NCBI GenBank assembly: GCA_945883235.1
Contig: CAMCXF010000011.1
Location: 24,739-88,738, forward strand
Direction: 5' to 3'
Source: Phenylobacterium deserti
GTDB taxonomy: Bacteria > Pseudomonadota > Alphaproteobacteria > Caulobacterales > Caulobacteraceae
Length of the DNA stretch: 64,000 nucleotides
In this document: positions 9,512 through 17,922 of the stretch, one piece after another
Numbering within the stretch: position 1 is the stretch's first letter
Layout of the letters: each line of letters opens with the position of its first letter
Notes under the pieces: generated by a model
Told to the model about the DNA's origin: nothing
Database searches by the model: none
Seen by the model: the letters and a program-made list of their open reading frames with translations, nothing else
Position numbers and translations under genes: made by a program

Positions 9512-9563
9512 TTCGTCAGCGTTAGGAAGTGTGCCCTGAGGGGCGGTGACGCTGCGTGTCCTC

Positions 9564-9925
9564 CTCGCCCCCGCGAAGCGAGCGGATGCACGGAAGTGAG
9601 TCGGTGATCACTGTGGCGGGCCTAACAGCCTTTCTCCTCACCCGTCGGGGGAGGGGGACCGCGCGAAGCGGGGTGGAGGGGGCCTGTTTGGCCCGGCGCG
9701 TCTGACGTTTTGATCGTTTGCGGTTTGCGGCGAGCCTGGTGTTCGAAAAACTCGCTACGGCGCTCCGGATGATCGAGTTGACCGCATGACGCTGTGCGAC
9801 GGCGGCCCCCTCCACCCCGCTTCGCGCGGTCCCCCTCCTCCGATGGAGGAGGAGAAGGGGGGCTGCGGCACCCAGACCCGTCACCCGCTCACTTCCGTGC
9901 ATTCAGTAGCCCGCGAAGCGAGGGG
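9564..9925. repeat. large imperfect palindromic element
   Basis: Two nested sets of inverted repeats. The inner arms 9644-9684 and 9804-9844 are 41 bp long and match at 39 positions; the outer arms 9586-9600 and 9888-9902 (ATGCACGGAAGTGAG) are exact. Less perfect pairing continues between them, and CCCGCGAAGCGAG occurs near both edges. Nothing in it looks coding. It resembles the GC-rich dispersed intergenic palindromes of Caulobacterales or a miniature transposable element. It fills most of the non-coding stretch 9467-10100. Confidence 0.75.
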
Positions 9926-9967
9926 GAGAGGCGTGGGGGCCGCGTCCCTACTCTTCAATTTTTGCAA

Positions 9968-9996
9968 CGTCATTCCCCGGCTTGTCCGGGGGATCC
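9968..9996. repeat. REP-type palindrome, copy 1
   Basis: CGTCATTCCCCGG-CTTGT-CCGGGGGATCC, a short GC-rich hairpin. The same core (CGTCATCCCCCGGCTTGTCC) recurs at 63663, and a relative is at 13011. It is a dispersed intergenic element with no coding potential. Confidence 0.7.
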
Positions 9997-10100
9997 ATGC
10001 AGCTTGTGCGGCGGGTGAGGCGTGTCGGTCCTGCATCCGCGCAAGAACAGCGATGCCCGGCGCAGCTATGAGGCGCCAATCAATTCAAAGGAGGTTTGCT

Positions 10101-10601
10101 ATGCCTGATCGACAGGTTGATCCCGCACGCCTGGAGGGCCACGCGCTGGCGCGTTGGTATCGCCGCTCGCCGCAGGAGATTTAGCAAGAGCGGCTGGGCG
10201 CCAGGAATCAGGCCTATGACGCCTTTTTCACTCCAACCCGACTCGGGCAGGTCGACCGGCCCGCAGCGGCAAATAGCTCAGCTCCGAATGGCGTCGCTGA
10301 CTGCATCGGTTGCCACGGTCGAATTCCGCCGCCGTTTTCGTTTCCCTTTCCGATAGACGGCTTTCCAATTTTTCGGGAAGGCTCATCACGACCGCCCTCA
10401 AAACCGCCCGAGCGAGATCGCAAGCAGTGCGACTTGCAATATGCGTCCGACACGGACATCTGTGTGGGGCAGATTGATGAGAAATCGAAAGCCGTGTGCC
10501 ATGAAAGCGCGGCCGATCGATTGGCGCATTGCTTGAGGTATGGTGAGGTCGACATTCCCGCTCTCAAGACTTTTCCAGGTGGCCGGCGAAAATGGCGGTG
10601 A
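10101..10601 (+). pseudogene. toxin-like small protein interrupted by in-frame TAG
   Basis: A reading frame of 166 codons with a single TAG at 10182-10184 (codon 28), and otherwise open. It has an excellent ribosome-binding site (AAAGGAGG, 7 bases from ATG). The N-terminal MPDRQVDPARLEGHALARWY block is strongly protein-like; a Pro-rich linker (RIPPPFSFPFPIDGF) follows. The C-terminal part has paired Cys residues (KQCDLQYASDTDICVG, KAVCHESAADRLAHC). This layout suggests a small secreted or polymorphic-toxin-type protein, an inference from pattern only. A single C-to-T change of CAG would create the stop. The frame overlaps the next gene by 10 bases. Confidence 0.6.
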
Positions 10602-10915
10602 TTGCCGAACAGTGGCTGGATCAACTTGGGTCTGACGAGAAGGTCGCTGTTCGCCTTCATGCGCCTTATCATTCAAAAGAACGCAAGAGTTGGGTCTGTC
10701 GATTTGAGATCGGCGACCCTGTTGATTATGCCCTCGATATTTGCGGCGAAAGTGGTCTTCAGGCGCTGGCGTTGGCGCTGAAGGCGCTTTCGGCATCGCT
10801 TTACAGCAGCGATCTCTACCGGCGCGGCGCTTTGGGAGCATTTGGCGCGTTTGGTGGGTACCTTGGTATCCCCGCACCCCAGGTTTTCCTGGATGAAGCC
10901 CCGTTTCCTTTTTGA
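10592..10915 (+). CDS. hypothetical protein, possible partner or immunity protein of the toxin-like gene
   Basis: A 107-residue acidic cytosolic-type protein with no signal peptide. Its ATG lies inside the end of the toxin-like frame, implying translational coupling. The sequence VAVRLHAPYHSKERKSWVCRFEIGDPVDYALDICGESGLQALALALKALSASLY reads as a compact alpha/beta fold, reminiscent of the DUF6968 group. An immunity role is inferred from the order (toxin first, small acidic partner second, overlapping) and is not shown by any motif. Confidence 0.55.
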   Translation: MAVIAEQWLDQLGSDEKVAVRLHAPYHSKERKSWVCRFEIGDPVDYALDICGESGLQALALALKALSASLYSSDLYRRGALGAFGAFGGYLGIPAPQVFLDEAPFPF

Positions 10916-11108
10916 GGCTCACATCCGAATGGAGGAGAGCCCCCGGAGGCCCCGGTTACTTGTCGAGAATGATGGCGTTAGGGGACGAGCTGATGCCGCT
11001 GGCACGGGCGGAGGGGTTGAACGATCCTGGGCTTGGGCTGACGCTGCGGCATTGAGGGGGTGGGGGTTGCGCGCGGGGAGATGTGTATTGCGTCCCTTTG
11101 TCTTTCCT

Positions 11109-11300
11109 CCTTTCCCCCGTGCGCGCAGCGCGACGAGAGGGAGAGGCCGGGAGAGGGCCGGCTGGGCGGGCTCTGATCTGAACCCGAGGACCCAAAAGCG
11201 CCACCGCCGCACATCCCCGGACCTCCAACGGTGGATCACAATTTCACGCACCGGCCCTCTCCCGACCTCTCCCTCTCTGCGCTGCGCGCCGGGGGAGAGG
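11109..11300. repeat. inverted repeat pair flanking 91 bp
   Basis: Arms 11109-11160 and 11252-11300 are near-complete reverse complements (shared core GAGAGGGAGAGG-CGGGAGAGGGCCG, with small indels at the tip). The intervening 91 bases show no gene. The element dominates the non-coding stretch 10916-11448, where I see nothing else supportable. Its GC-rich loop motif (CGCGCAGCGCG) parallels that of the palindrome at 9.6 kb. Confidence 0.65.
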
Positions 11301-11448
11301 AGTGGGGGCGTTTGCTCGTGTGTTCAGCCGGGATGACGGGGTTTGGGGATGGCCGGATAGTCTTGAGCCTGCCCCGCCCCCAGACCCGGCCCATCGAAAC
11401 GGTGGAACTACTCCGGCCGTGTGGAGTTGGGGTCTGGACGTAGCTGGA

Positions 11449-11865
11449 ATGACCCCCATGAACATCAAGCCGATTGCCCTTGCCGCTGCTGCGGTTCTCG
11501 CCCTGACAGGGTGCGCCACAGGCGCGGGTTACAGTGATACAGCCGGGAACTGGCGACAGTACGATCATGATCGTCCGGACCCGTCGTACGGCGGCTATGA
11601 CGCCGCTCGCTACTATCGCGAAGGCAGGGTTCAGCGCGAGCGTCGCCTGGCGGCGAACGAGCGCGTTTATCGCGGGCAGGACGGCAAATATTACTGCCGC
11701 CGCTCGGATGGCACGACCGGCCTGATCGTCGGTGCGCTGGCGGGCGGTGTGCTGGGCAACCTGATTGCGCCGGGCAAATCGGAGGTCCTGGGAACCATCC
11801 TGGCCGCCGGGGCCGGGGCGGTCGCGGGACAGGCGATTGACCGCAACAGCGCGCCCTGCCGTTAG
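11449..11865 (+). CDS. glycine-zipper 2TM lipoprotein
   Basis: A 138-residue exported protein with a lipobox, LALTGC, at the end of a hydrophobic signal sequence, so it should be anchored by an acylated Cys. The C-terminal half is a glycine-zipper 2TM hairpin (GLIVGALAGGVLGNLIAPGK...GTILAAGAGAVAGQAID), as in the Rick_17kDa/OmpA-like surface antigens. A segment YRGQDGKYYCRRSDGTTG precedes it, typical of this lipoprotein family. ATG codons at 11449 and 11458 are both possible starts. The gene is unlinked to phage functions. Confidence 0.8.
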   Translation: MTPMNIKPIALAAAAVLALTGCATGAGYSDTAGNWRQYDHDRPDPSYGGYDAARYYREGRVQRERRLAANERVYRGQDGKYYCRRSDGTTGLIVGALAGGVLGNLIAPGKSEVLGTILAAGAGAVAGQAIDRNSAPCR

Positions 11866-11958
11866 GGCGACGTGGGGCTGAGGTCTGAGCACAAAAACGC
11901 GGTGGCGTTCGCGCGGTGCTAGCGGGTATCGTGAACCCAACGAAGTCAGGGGACGCGG

Positions 11959-12990
11959 ATGCTCAAGTCAATCCAGTTGGGGCGGCACAGCGGGTTGCAG
12001 GTGTCGCGCCTGTGCCTGGGGACCATGAACTTCGGCGAGCCGGGGCGGGGACACCAGGGGGACTGGACGCTCGGGATCGATGATGCGCGGCCGCTGTTCA
12101 AGGCGGCCATCGACAAGGGGCTCTATTATTTCGACTGCGCCGACATCTATGGGGTGGGGGCCAGTGAGACAGTCGTGGGGGCGCTGCTGCGCGAGCTGTT
12201 GCCTCGCGATCAGTATGTGCTGACCACCAAGCTGTTCAGCCCGATGGGGCGCAATCCAAACCAGGGCGGGCTGTCGCGCAAGCACGTAATGGAGGGCATC
12301 GACGCCAGCCTGAAGCGGCTGGGCGTGGACTATGTGGACCAGCTGATCATCCATCGCCATCCGCAGGGGGCGGCCGGGCGCGAGGGGGCGCCGGTCGAGG
12401 AAGCGATGGAGGCGCTGCACGACGTGGTGAAGGCGGGCAAGGCCCTGTACCTGGGTGCCTCGTCGATGTTTGCCTGGCAGTTTGCCGAGCTGCAGATGAC
12501 GGCGCAGATGCACGGCTGGACGCGGTTTGTGTCGATGCAGAACCACTACAACCTGGTCTATCGCGAGGAAGAGCGCGAGATGATCCCCTATTGCGTGGAC
12601 AGCGGGGTGGCGGTGACGCCGTGGTCGCCGCTGGCGCGAGGCATCCTGGCCGGAGCCTATCAGGGCGGGTTCGGCGGCGGGGCGACGGCGCGCTCGCAGG
12701 GGCGCGACCGGATCCGGACCGAGGGGCTCTATCACGGCGAGGCGGTGTTCGACATCGCCGCCCGGGTGGTGGAGACGGCGGACAAGTACGGCAAGACCCC
12801 CGCGCAGATCGCGCTGGCCTGGCTGCTGGGCAAGCCCGGTGTGACCGCGCCGGTGGTGGGCGTTTCGCGGGTGGACCAGCTGGACCAGCTGGTGGGAGCT
12901 ACGGAGATTGAGCTGGCGGCGGAGGACGTGGCCTACCTGGAGGCGCTGTATCAGCCGGTGCAGAACCTGTTGTCGATCGGGACCTCGTGA
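11959..12990 (+). CDS. aldo/keto reductase
   Basis: NADPH-dependent TIM-barrel oxidoreductase of 343 residues. The family pattern is visible: LGTMNFG near the N-terminus, FDCADIYGVGASE with the catalytic Asp and Tyr, LTTKL with the Lys, and YVDQLIIHRHP with the His. VTPWSPLARGILAG follows, and a late VVGVSRVDQL cofactor segment. It resembles the YajO/Tas-like group acting on sugars or aldehydes. It reads like a complete host gene inserted between prophage blocks. A palindrome with a T-run follows and may terminate it. Confidence 0.88.
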   Translation: MLKSIQLGRHSGLQVSRLCLGTMNFGEPGRGHQGDWTLGIDDARPLFKAAIDKGLYYFDCADIYGVGASETVVGALLRELLPRDQYVLTTKLFSPMGRNPNQGGLSRKHVMEGIDASLKRLGVDYVDQLIIHRHPQGAAGREGAPVEEAMEALHDVVKAGKALYLGASSMFAWQFAELQMTAQMHGWTRFVSMQNHYNLVYREEEREMIPYCVDSGVAVTPWSPLARGILAGAYQGGFGGGATARSQGRDRIRTEGLYHGEAVFDIAARVVETADKYGKTPAQIALAWLLGKPGVTAPVVGVSRVDQLDQLVGATEIELAAEDVAYLEALYQPVQNLLSIGTS

Positions 12991-13010
12991 GGGGGGTACC
13001 TGCAATAATT

Positions 13011-13110
13011 CCCGTCATCCCGGCCGCAGTGTAGCGGAGAGCCGGGACCCAGGGGCGGTGGGCTGGGCTCTGGGTCCCGGATCGGCCTTTGGCCGTCCGG
13101 GATGACGGGG
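13011..13110. repeat. REP-type palindrome, copy 2 (also terminator-like)
   Basis: The outer arms CCCGTCATCCCGG and CCGGGATGACGGGG enclose a second nested hairpin (GCCGGGACCCAG with CTGGGTCCCGG). The right arm is followed by TTTTTT, so it may stop transcription of the aldo/keto reductase gene. It shares the GTCATCCC motif with the palindromes at 9968 and 63663. Confidence 0.7.
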
Positions 13111-13201
13111 TTTTTTGGGTCTGGGGTTTTCTGGTGGGGCTGGGAGAAGAACTGCCGTCGCGTGATCTATCGGTGATCGGTTGAATGGGTCAGGGTGAAG
13201 G

Positions 13202-14593
13202 ATGACCGTTGCTTCTGAAACCCTGACCGCGCCTGCGCCGCACCCGTTGCTGACCGCGCCGGTAGCGGGGACGCTGGCCAGGTTGGCGGCACCGAACCTG
13301 CTGGGGATGATGGCGACGACGGCGGTGGCGATTGCCGAGACCGCCTATATCGGGCGACTGGGGGCCGAACCGCTGGCGGCGGCGGCGCTGGTGTTGCCGC
13401 TGATCATGCTGATGGGGATGATGAGCGCCGGGGCCATGGGCGGGGGCACGTCGTCGGCGATCAGCCGGGCGCTGGGCGGCCGCGACCTGGCGCGGGCCGA
13501 GGCGCTGGCACGGCACGCCATGGTGATCGGGCTGGTGCTGGGGCTGTTTTTCACGGTGCTGCTGAGTGTGTTCGGCGGGGCGGTTTTTCACCTGTTGGGC
13601 GGGCGCGGCGAGACCCTGCGGCTGGCGGCCCAGTACGGCGGGATCGTGTTTGCCTCGGCCGTGGCGCTGTGGCTGAGCAATATCCTGGCCGCGGTGCTGC
13701 GGGCCTCGGGCAATATGGTCGGGCCGTCGGTGGTGATGATGGCCGGCGCGGCGTTGCAAGTTGTTGTAGGCGGGGCGCTCTGTTTCGGCTGGGGGCCGGC
13801 GCCGCAGCTGGGGATCGTGGGCGTTGGGCTGGGGCAGGTGGTGACCTCGCTGCTGAGCGTGACGCTGATGTATGTGATGTTGCGCGGGCCACGCGCGGCG
13901 GTGCGGCTGAAGGTGATCGGGCCGCTGAGGCGGGAGTTGTTTGCGGATATTCTGAAGGTCGGCGCGCCGGCCATGTTCTCGCCGATCCAGACGGTGGGCA
14001 CGGTGCTGATCATCACGGCGATTGCCGCGCGGTTCGGAACCGAGACTCTGGCCGGATACGGCATCGGCTCGCGGCTGGAGTTCCTGTTGGTGCCGATCGC
14101 GTTTTCGGTGGGCGTGGCGTCGATCCCGATGGTGGGACTGGCCATCGGCGCGGGCGATGTGGTGCGCGCCCGGCGGGTGGCGTGGACGGCAGGCGTGATG
14201 GGTGCCATCGGGCTGGGGGCCATCGGGGCGTTGCTGGCCGTGGCGCCGGAGTTGTGGGTCAGCATCTTTACGCAGGACCCGGGCGTGCGGGCGGCGGCGG
14301 CGCTGTACCTGCACTTCGTGGGGCCGATGTTTGCGTTCTTCGGGATGAGCCTGGCGCTCTATTTCGCCTCGCAGGGGGCCGGGCGGATCCTGGGACCGCT
14401 GCTGGCGGGGACGGCGCGGATGGCGGTGGTGGGCATCGGCGGCTGGTTGCTGGTGGTCAATGACGCGCCGAGCTGGGCCCTGTTCGCGCTGGTGGCGGCG
14501 GGTATGGTGGTGATGGGACTGGCGACGGCCGGTTCGGTGGCGATCACGCCGTGGGGTCCCAAGGCGGCGAAACCGGGGAGAGTTCGAGCATGA
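13202..14593 (+). CDS. MATE family efflux transporter
   Basis: Polytopic inner-membrane protein of 463 residues with about 12 hydrophobic segments in two similar halves. It follows the MATE/NorM pattern of cation-coupled drug or metabolite export. Family features include the early FLAxPNLLGMMATTAVAIAETAYIGRLG-like region and the central SPIQTVGTVLIITAIAARFG. Substrate unknown. Its stop overlaps the start of the next gene (ATGA), so the two are co-translated. Confidence 0.87.
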   Translation: MTVASETLTAPAPHPLLTAPVAGTLARLAAPNLLGMMATTAVAIAETAYIGRLGAEPLAAAALVLPLIMLMGMMSAGAMGGGTSSAISRALGGRDLARAEALARHAMVIGLVLGLFFTVLLSVFGGAVFHLLGGRGETLRLAAQYGGIVFASAVALWLSNILAAVLRASGNMVGPSVVMMAGAALQVVVGGALCFGWGPAPQLGIVGVGLGQVVTSLLSVTLMYVMLRGPRAAVRLKVIGPLRRELFADILKVGAPAMFSPIQTVGTVLIITAIAARFGTETLAGYGIGSRLEFLLVPIAFSVGVASIPMVGLAIGAGDVVRARRVAWTAGVMGAIGLGAIGALLAVAPELWVSIFTQDPGVRAAAALYLHFVGPMFAFFGMSLALYFASQGAGRILGPLLAGTARMAVVGIGGWLLVVNDAPSWALFALVAAGMVVMGLATAGSVAITPWGPKAAKPGRVRA

Positions 14594-15174
14594 CCTACAA
14601 GGTGCGTGTGGCGCAGGTGTCGGAGACCGACACGGTGCTGAACACCCTGACGCTGTCCTTCGCGAACGATCCGCCGCTGCGATACCTGTTGCCGACCCCC
14701 GACGCATTTCTGGGGGGATTTCCGGGATTTGCGAAGGGCATGGGCGGACCGGGCATTGCGGCCGGAACCGCGTATCTCGCAGACGACGGGGCGGCCGCGG
14801 CGTTGTGGCTCCCGCCGGGCGTGGAGTCGGACACCGAGGCGATGATTGCTGCGATCAGTCCCCATCTGACGGAAAAGACTGGCGAGGTCGTGGGCCAGGT
14901 GACCGAAGCCATAGCCCACTACCACCCGCACGAGCCGCACTGGTACCTGGCCTTCATCGGCGTGGACCCGGTGCGGCAGGGGCTGGGTCTCGGCTCGGCG
15001 ATCCTGAAAGAGACCCTGCAGCGGTGCGACGCTGACGGGGTGATCGCCTATCTGGAAAGTTCGAGTCCCAAAAACGTGCCGCTTTACGAGCGGTTCGGGT
15101 TCGAGGTGATGGGCGTAATACAGCCGGGCGACTTCCCGCCGATTTATCCGATGCTGCGGCCCGCGCGCGGGTAG
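14590..15174 (+). CDS. GNAT family N-acetyltransferase
   Basis: A 194-residue acetyltransferase. The acetyl-CoA pyrophosphate loop is GVDPVRQGLGLGSAIL (V/I-x-P-x-x-R/Q-x-x-G-x-G/A), and the later YLESSSPKNVPLYERFGFEVMG is the usual C-terminal motif. It overlaps the MATE gene by four bases, which suggests a linked detoxification or resistance role. The target is unknown. It ends 45 bases before the phage terminase gene. Confidence 0.87.
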   Translation: MTYKVRVAQVSETDTVLNTLTLSFANDPPLRYLLPTPDAFLGGFPGFAKGMGGPGIAAGTAYLADDGAAAALWLPPGVESDTEAMIAAISPHLTEKTGEVVGQVTEAIAHYHPHEPHWYLAFIGVDPVRQGLGLGSAILKETLQRCDADGVIAYLESSSPKNVPLYERFGFEVMGVIQPGDFPPIYPMLRPARG

Positions 15175-15219
15175 GCGGCGCTACAAACCAACAGCTTCAT
15201 TCTGAAGAAGGAGAACGAC

Positions 15220-15717
15220 ATGGCGGAGACGCCTGAGCGGGGCATTGGTGTGCCTGGAGTGCGTGCGGTGCGCGCGAAGAAGCCGTCGGTCAGGTACGGG
15301 CAGAAGGCCGTGAACCTGATCCGGACAGGGCTGGAGTGCGGCAAGTCGCTGAACCAGATCTGTCACGAGGACGGGGCGCCGTCCTATACGGCGGTCAATA
15401 AGTGGCGGAGGCGCTATCCAGAGTTCAACGCCCTGGTGGCGGTGGCCCGTCAGGCGGGTGCCGAAGCCCTGGTCGATGAGGTGCTGGATGCCGCCCGCGC
15501 CGTGACCCCGGAGACAATCGGCACCACCAAGGTACGTTTGGAGGGCACGAAGTGGGTCGCGGGCCGGAACTCGCCCTTGCGCTATGGGGACAGGGCCGGA
15601 ACGGCGGCACCTAAAGGTGCGGTGGTGATGCATATCCGGGTGCGGCGGTTCGAGAAACTCTACGACGACGAGGGCCGGGCGTTCCTGCGGGAAATCCTGC
15701 TGGAGGGGGAGCAGTGA
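15220..15717 (+). CDS. phage terminase small subunit
   Basis: A 165-residue DNA-recognition subunit for phage packaging. The N-terminal part holds an HTH-like region (ICHEDGAPSYTAVNKWRRRYPEFNALVAVARQAGAEALVDEVLDAA) characteristic of small terminases. AAGAAGGAG precedes the ATG. The GTG of the large subunit overlaps its stop (GTGA), the usual order. No phage promoter sits immediately upstream; the likely original one is at 9483. Confidence 0.82.
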   Translation: MAETPERGIGVPGVRAVRAKKPSVRYGQKAVNLIRTGLECGKSLNQICHEDGAPSYTAVNKWRRRYPEFNALVAVARQAGAEALVDEVLDAARAVTPETIGTTKVRLEGTKWVAGRNSPLRYGDRAGTAAPKGAVVMHIRVRRFEKLYDDEGRAFLREILLEGEQ

Positions 15718-16265
15718 CGGCGGTGGCGGAGACGGAACCAGAGACCGGAACGACAGAAACCGGCCAGCTTCTCCGTGTGCCGAGAACGTGGGTTCCGCGC
15801 CCTTATCAGTACGAGTTGTGGGAGGCGCTATGCGACGGGGCCAAGCGGGCGGATGTGGCGGCGCACCGGCGATGGGGCAAGGACGAGGTGGCGCTGCACT
15901 GGGCGGCCTGGGCGGTGCAGAACCGGCCGGGCGGCTACTGGCACCTGCTGCCGGAGGCCAGCCAGGGGCGCAAGGCGATCTGGGACGCGGTCAATCCGCA
16001 TACCGGCGCGCGGCGGATCGAGGAGGCATTCGCGGACCTGAAACCTACGTTCCACGACAGCGAGATGATGGTGCGGTTCGGCAACGGCTCGACCTGGCAG
16101 GTGCTTGGCTCGGACAATCACGACAGCCTGATGGGGGCGTCGGTGGTGGGGGTGGTGTTTTCGGAGTGGTCGCTGGCCCGGCCGGATTCGTGGGCCTACA
16201 TCCGGCCGATCCTGCTGGAGAACAACGGCTCAACGCCGTCCTGCAGCATGTGGACTATGCGGTAG
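15714..16265 (+). pseudogene. phage terminase large subunit, truncated after the ATPase core
   Basis: The N-terminal ATPase half is intact: Walker A-like HRRWGKD (residues 51-57) and Walker B with VVGVVFSEWS. Homology stops at about 16227 (ILLENNG), after which an out-of-frame run of 12 codons reaches a stop. Full large terminases are about 450-550 residues and carry a C-terminal nuclease, absent here. The following DNA encodes the end of a tail protein in another frame, so a deletion removed the nuclease, portal, protease and capsid region in one event. Confidence 0.85.
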
Positions 16266-16741
16266 CCGGTTGGCTGACCAAGCCCCTGACCGGCAACGTC
16301 GCGCTCAGCACCGCCAATGCGCCCGACGACGAGGCGCGCGCGGCGATGATCAAATTCACCGGCGGCGCTGGGCCGTTTACCGTCAACCTGCCGGCGGTCA
16401 GCAAGAGCTATCTGGTGTGGAACGCCTGCGCCGGATCGGTGACGTTGACCACCGGGGCCGGGGCCACTGTGGTGGTGGACGCCGGTGACATCGTCTGGGC
16501 CGTGACCGATGGCGGGGCGGTGAAAACCCCTGGCTATGGCGGTGCCTCGATCAAGGACTGGGTGTCGTCAGTGGCCTGGTCCTACAACGCCGGGGCCTTG
16601 CCCGCGCAGAGCGGAAACGCCGGCAAATTCGTCACCACGGACGGGACGACCGCCAGCTGGCAGGGCCTGTCGAGCGCCAATCTCAGCGACTATGCGAGCG
16701 CCGTGAAGGGCCTCGCACTCGCTTTTGCCGTTGCCCTTTAG
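16229..16741 (+). pseudogene. C-terminal remnant of a phage tail or fibre protein
   Basis: From the junction at about 16229 a frame two bases out from the terminase encodes about 170 residues of tail-type protein: GWLTKPLTGNVALSTANAP, IKFTGGAGPFTVNLPAV, and SGNAGKFVTTDGTTASWQGL. The last is typical of phage tail-fibre ends. The N-terminal portion is missing. Translation from an internal GTG near 16247 is possible but unproven. The next gene follows after 12 bases with AGGAG. Confidence 0.7.
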
Positions 16742-16753
16742 GAGACACTGAAC

Positions 16754-17164
16754 ATGCCTGTGACCGCCAATTCCATCATCACGCCCCAGACCCCGCAGAC
16801 CAGCAACGCGGCCTGCACGATGGCGAACACCACCTATACCACCAGCCCGACCAACACCGTCCTGCTGGTGACCGCAGGGGCCAACGGCGCGCGGCTGACC
16901 CGGATCGGGGCGATCCCGCTGGAGACCCTGGCGACGGCGGTGCAGCTTCAGCTGTTCCGGTCGCGCGACGGTGGGACCACGAAGATGTTTTTCGAGAGCG
17001 CGCTGGCGGCCGCCTATACCATGGCCGACACCACCGAGGTGCCGACGACTGACTTCGGATACTCCGACGACAACCCCCTGATCCTGGCGGCGAACGAGCG
17101 GATCTATGCCGCCGTGCGCGTGACCAAGGCGATCACCTTCAACGCCGAATGGGCGGACTACTGA
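16754..17164 (+). CDS. phage structural protein, unknown
   Basis: A 136-residue Thr/Asn-rich beta-type protein (TPQTPQTSNAACTMANTTYTTSPTNT). GANGARLTRIGAIPLETLATAVQLQLFRSRDGGTTKMFF resembles small head-tail or decoration proteins of podovirus-like prophages. No specific family is recognised. AGGAGACACTGAAC precedes the ATG. The stop overlaps the next ATG (TGATG). Confidence 0.65.
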   Translation: MPVTANSIITPQTPQTSNAACTMANTTYTTSPTNTVLLVTAGANGARLTRIGAIPLETLATAVQLQLFRSRDGGTTKMFFESALAAAYTMADTTEVPTTDFGYSDDNPLILAANERIYAAVRVTKAITFNAEWADY

Positions 17165-17922
17165 TGGCGGGTCAGCATCTTCGGGGGTTGGTGGGGCAGG
17201 GGATGGATGGGCGGCGGCGGGTTTCGCCGGAGATCCTGCGGGTGGTCCATTTTACAAGTGGCATTGGGCAGATACCGATTGGCTGTGCCGCTCGGTTCCA
17301 GGCCTGGCTCGTGGGTGCCGGCGGGGGCGGCGCGTCCAGCGTCAACGCCTTTGCCGGTGGGGGCGGCGGTGGCGGCGCCGCGTACGGTCGGGGTTCCGTT
17401 CTGGCCGGTCAAACACTGGTCTACGCGGTCGGCGCAGGTGGCGCAGGGTCGAACCTTGGCAACGTGGCTGGCGCGGATGGAGGCAGTACCACCCTGACGA
17501 TGCCACGCGGCATCCTGCTGTCTGCCGGAGGCGGCAAGGGCGGCGCACTTTCCGGCGCTGGAGGTGCGGGTGGATCAGGCACCGGTGGTATTCGTGGCTA
17601 TAGCGGCGGCGCGGGAGGCACGGCTTCGTCGAGCGGGGGGGCGGCGGGCGGACTCGGCGGCAACAGCGGCGGCCCCGGGGGTGCCGGTTTCACCCTGCTC
17701 AGCACCGTGGCCTCCGGTGGAGGCGGCGGCGCGGCGGCGGCCTTCAACGCGCCCGAGAATTTCCAGGCGTGGGTCGGAGGCGGTGCCGGCGGCGTGGGTG
17801 ATTACAACAGCGCGCGCGCCGTGGCGGGGGTTAGCTTTGGCGGGGGCGGGGGTGGGTCTGCTGGGGGTGCAACTTCAGGCGCTGGTGCCGGCGGGGCGCT
17901 TTTGGTTGTGTTCTATCGTTGA
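17164..17922 (+). CDS. glycine-rich phage tail protein
   Basis: A 252-residue protein. A short N-terminal domain (VVHFTSGIGQIPIGCAARFQAWLVGAGGGG) leads into about 180 residues of Gly/Ser/Ala-rich sequence with GGGGGGAAYG and SGGGGGAAAAF blocks. This is the hallmark of phage glycine-rich tail or fibre-tip proteins, which form polyglycine helices and are often receptor-binding. Its end overlaps the convergent hydrolase gene by 48 bases. Confidence 0.7.
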   Translation: MAGQHLRGLVGQGMDGRRRVSPEILRVVHFTSGIGQIPIGCAARFQAWLVGAGGGGASSVNAFAGGGGGGGAAYGRGSVLAGQTLVYAVGAGGAGSNLGNVAGADGGSTTLTMPRGILLSAGGGKGGALSGAGGAGGSGTGGIRGYSGGAGGTASSSGGAAGGLGGNSGGPGGAGFTLLSTVASGGGGGAAAAFNAPENFQAWVGGGAGGVGDYNSARAVAGVSFGGGGGGSAGGATSGAGAGGALLVVFYR

